In this document: in pieces, positions 61,061-64,000 of the stretch
Numbering within the stretch: the first letter of the stretch is position 1
Layout of the letters: every line of letters begins with the position of its first letter
Assembly (NCBI GenBank): GCA_944989445.1
Contig: CALYLW010000128.1
Span: 347,001 to 411,000, forward strand
Direction of reading: 5' to 3'
Source: Ampullaceana balthica
Lineage: Eukaryota; Mollusca; Gastropoda; Lymnaeidae
Length of the DNA: 64,000 bases
The notes under the pieces: generated by a model
The model's database searches: none
What the model saw: the letters and a program-made list of their open reading frames with translations, nothing else
What the model was told of the DNA's origin: nothing
Program-made: the position numbers and the translations under genes

Positions 61061-62055
61061 GCTGGTAATACAAGACTGGGGGAATAACTCAAGCTGGTTA
61101 GATCGGTATCTGGTAAAGAGAAAGCTTTGATTCAATGGGACATTCGCCACGAGCTTGGACAATCTGCGTCCAATGATAACAGTTCCACAAGATGTCCCCG
61201 TAAACCTGTTTTATTCTCATGTCATGGTAACAAGCTTGTAATCCGAGCTGTCTAATGCCATGCGTTTTTTCAACACTAAAGTCCGTAGATAATGGCACAA
61301 GATGTTGAGGATTGGAAGCTTTGGTCACTGTGACTTCTCAACACACACACACCCCCCCCCCGTCATACTTTTTTCTGATCAGACAATAGGCTGAGCTGGG
61401 ACATCTGGGGGAAGGGGGGATCAGCGGCTCAAGTAGCAATGTAACGGAGACGGTCTTGTCGATAATCTGCAGACGACCAGAAGGCGGTCCTCGTGAGATT
61501 GGACGCTGACCACTAGAGTTGATCCCACGGGAAAGACACGGACAACGTCAGTATAACGACTTGGCCCGGCTGTCCAGTGTCCATCCTAAGACAACCGATC
61601 TACAGAATGGGTTTGTCTTCTATGTTTGTCGATTAGATCAATGTATCCCTTTATTGGTATTAGCATCCACATGCATCTAGAATTAGGAGCTCATTATGGG
61701 AAATAAAAGCTAACGGACTTTCAAATATAAAATTTCCGGGATGCATATTCAACAACAGTATCTATAACCATTTCAAAGTTAGTCTCAATATTTTTGATAA
61801 TCCACTCCCGAACTTCCCTGTTGACAGGAACGTTAACTCCTCTGGTGACAATACCGATAACTCCTTTGATGACAGGACGACTAATTCTCCTGGCAACAGG
61901 ACCACTATCTCCCCTGGTAACAGGACCGCTAACTTACTCCCAAGGTGATCGGACTTTGGTAAGGATGTGGTTGCTATATCAGAACGATCAGGGCCTAAGT
62001 AGGACTTTAGGACCCCAGTTTTATCGTGAAGCATTTATTTCGTCATTGATTCTAT
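61061..62055. other. Mostly unique sequence, no supported gene
   Basis: A degenerate ~30 bp repeat (GGTNACAGGACCG type, 5 units) lies at 61828-61935. A CA/C-run lies at 61345-61365. ORFs of 76-104 codons are present but show no known motif. Confidence 0.45.
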
Positions 62056-62200
62056 GTGTACATGTGGCAATTATCTCTCGACTGGTTGCAGTAATAGGGG
62101 AAATGTAGCGAGTCGACAGTAAAATTAGGTGTACATGTGGCAATTATCTCTCGACTGGTTGCAGTACTAGGGGAAATGTACCGAGTCGACAGTAAAATAA
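62056..62200. repeat. 73-bp direct duplication
   Basis: Two copies begin GTGTACATGTGGCAATTATC at 62056 and 62129 and differ at two positions. Confidence 0.92.
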
Positions 62201-62559
62201 ACGGACATTTACGGGACGGAAAGTTGGAGGGGCGCGGGGGGAATAGTGGACAATTAAATGTCGTTAGGTAAATCAAGGTTGTTTAATATGATGTGGCCTA
62301 CTTACAGGGCTATCATCAGTTTAGAATCTAAATATAGCAGCCAGTAAGTTGGAATAATGCCAAGTGGGAGGACACACTTTTGTGCTGCAATTATCAATGA
62401 CAAGAGTCAAATAGGCCCAAACACCATCACACTTAGACTTCTAACAGAACTATGAGGCTGACCATCCGGTCGATCATTGACAAGTGACCAGGTACCAGAA
62501 TATCTTGAACACAGGGGTGAGTAAATGGCACTGGGTCGTGAGATGATGTGTGTTAGGTG

Positions 62560-63395
62560 TAACGGTGTGAGAGTTTGTGGTGTGGGGGTTTGTGGTGTGG
62601 TAGTGTGAGGGTTTGTGGTGTGGTAGTGTGAGGGTTTGTGGTGTGGTGGTGTGAGGGTTTGTGGTGTGGTGATGTGAGGGTTTGTGGTGTGAGGGTTTGT
62701 GGTGTGAGGGTTTGTGGTGTGAGGGTTTGTGGTGTGGTGATGTGAGGGTTTGTGGTGTGTGGTGATGTGAGGGTTTGTGGTGTGGTGGTGTGAGGGTTTG
62801 TGGTGTGGTGATGTGAGGGTTTGTGGTGTGAGGGTTTGTGGTGTGAGGTTTTGTGGTGTGGTGATGTGAGGGTTTGTGGTGTGGTGGTGTGAGGGTTTGT
62901 GGTGTGAGGGTTTGTGGTGTGGCGTGTGAGGGTTTGTGGTGTGAGGGTTTGTGGTGTGAGGGTTTGTGGTGTGAGGGTTTGTGGTGTGGTGATGTGAGGG
63001 TTTGTGGTGTGAGGGTTTGTGGTGTGAGGTTTTGTGGTGTGGTGATGTGAGGGTTTGTGGTGTGGTGGTGTGAGGGTTTGTGGTGTGAGGGTTTGTGGTG
63101 TGGCGTGTGAGGGTTTGTGGTGTGAGGGTTTGTGGTGTGAGGGTTTGTGGTGTGAGGGTTTGTGGTGTGGTGATGTGAGGGTTTGTGGTGTGAGGGTTTG
63201 TGGTGTGAGGTTTTGTGGTGTGGTGATGTGAGGGTTTGTGGTGTGGTGGTGTGAGGGTTTGTGGTGTGAGGGTTTGTGGTGTGGCGTGTGAGGGTTTGTG
63301 GTGTGAGGGTTTGTGGTGTGAGGGTTTGTGGTGTGAGGGTTTGTGGTGTGAGGGTTTGTGGTGTGAGGGTTTGTGGTGTGCGGGTTTGTGATGTT
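62560..63395. repeat. GT-rich minisatellite with 181-bp higher-order units
   Basis: The basic unit GAGGGTTTGTGGTGT (15 bp) mixes with a GGTGATGT variant. The marker GGCGTGTGAG falls at 62921, 63102 and 63283, a 181-bp period repeated three times. Minus-strand ORFs rich in HHKPSHHTTNPHTTN span it in two frames and are artefacts. Confidence 0.95.
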
Positions 63396-63424
63396 GATAA
63401 GTGTAGTGTAGAGTAGTTGTGAGC

Positions 63425-63600
63425 AATATTCCTTTTAAGCTGCGCGACTGCGCGGCCGAGCAGATATATGACCGACGCCAAGCAGCAGTTTAGAATTACC
63501 ACGCAGCAAATTTTGTTAAATATTGCACAACAAATGGATGCTGTGCAACTTTGCGCATGAGTTTTATATCCATTAAATTAACTCGTTGCGTCGGCTTGAC
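63425..63600. repeat. Interspersed repeat (46256 family)
   Basis: Same orientation and blocks as 46256-46430, including ATGGATGCTGTGCAACTTTG. It is followed to ~63740 by sequence like the inverted tail of the 0.5 kb repeat (CTTTGGATCGATTTTTAACC). Confidence 0.7.
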
Positions 63601-63891
63601 ACAAAAACTTTGGATCGATTTTTAACCGACTTCCCCTTATGCTATCGAGCTGAAATATTGCAGGCAGACTCATGGTTTACGATAAAAATGATATATCGAA
63701 ATTTCAGATCTATCGACTCTACTGTAATTAAATTAGTGCATTTTTAGATTATCTCTAGTTATCTCTATGTAGCATGTAAATGTTAATGCCTCCTGTCGTG
63801 CGGTGCGACTTTTATTGAATGCGCTGCGCGTATTATATTGAACATACTTTTATAATATTTTTCCGATGTGTAAATTATATTTATGATAGTC

Positions 63892-64000
63892 CAGGGGTGG
63901 GCAAACTTTTCTACGGAGGGCCGCATTAAAAACTGTATTGCCATAGGTGGGCCGCATACATATTTTGTCTACTTCAACTACAATTTACAAAATTTTTATT
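63892..64000. mobile_element. Left end of a hAT-type element, cut by the window edge
   Basis: Starts CAGGGGTGGGCAAACTTTTC and continues with GAGGGCCGCAT and GGGCCGCATAC, the usual terminal wording of hAT non-autonomous elements. The other end is outside. Confidence 0.6.

Noticed and set aside
56691..61087. ORFs of 1312-1445 codons in the three forward frames
   Set aside because: They are the 38-bp and 69-bp repeats read without stops; no domain, no splice or promoter context.
62407..63502. Two overlapping ~340-codon minus-strand ORFs rich in His, Thr and Pro
   Set aside because: Simple consequence of the GT-rich 15-bp minisatellite; both frames give the same low-complexity text.
50670..64000. 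Receptor exons for TM1-TM4
   Set aside because: I read the minus strand for DRY-type and TM segments and found none, so the 5' exons are taken to lie outside the window.

Overview
The window is eukaryotic, intron-rich and AT-rich. It most likely comes from a lophotrochozoan animal, and a gastropod mollusc is my best guess. That guess rests on a metazoan class I histone deacetylase with 13 introns, a rhodopsin-class neuropeptide-type receptor split by introns of up to 19 kb, and a repeat load of CR1/jockey-like LINEs with a GATAA-rich tail, ZMYM1-type hAT transposons and many minisatellites. The species cannot be named from the sequence alone. No bacterial, organellar or CRISPR features are present.

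Host genes. (1) HDAC3 on the + strand is complete: 14 coding exons between 6531 and 21380, reassembled here by splice sites into 430 codons plus stop with every phase consistent. Exon 1 is only 52 bp and is separated from exon 2 by a 5.8 kb transposon-filled intron. (2) A class A GPCR on the - strand is partial: four 3' exons (TM5 to C-terminus) lie at 50664-50444, 31364-31241, 30676-30551 and 25559-25305. The exons for TM1-TM4 are not in the window and should lie to the right of it. HDAC3 and the receptor converge tail to tail. (3) A likely first coding exon of an F-box protein (4839-5029, -) lies divergently upstream of HDAC3; the rest of that gene is not visible.

Layout. 1-2969: LTR retrotransposon carrying only a gag-like ORF. 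2970-6250: relics of several LINEs, the F-box exon and a 200 bp LINE-derived hairpin. 6531-21380: HDAC3, whose introns hold a LINE split by a hAT-type MITE, a second gag/LTR copy, and minisatellites in introns 7, 9 and 10. 21788-23040: a two-stage minisatellite in the 3' flank or UTR. 25305-50664: the receptor, whose last intron has three minisatellites and whose 19 kb intron holds two large hAT elements with perfect 8-bp target duplications (31971-38933 and 39052-43311), a pogo-like element, and a MITE interrupted by a Mutator-like element. 50670-64000: probably upstream receptor intron or intergenic DNA, dominated by minisatellites, including a 105-copy array of a 38-bp unit with no net indel (56710-60699).

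Tandem repeats occupy roughly a quarter to a third of the window. Most long ORFs that a gene finder would call here are artefacts of repeat units without stops. I found no convincing new multi-gene system. The most interesting signals are minisatellites built on splice signals (a copied 5' splice site in HDAC3 intron 7, a branch-point-like motif beside a receptor 3' splice site), a 46-copy 20-bp array downstream of HDAC3 with a nuclear-receptor-type half-site in each junction, and a gag-only LTR element.
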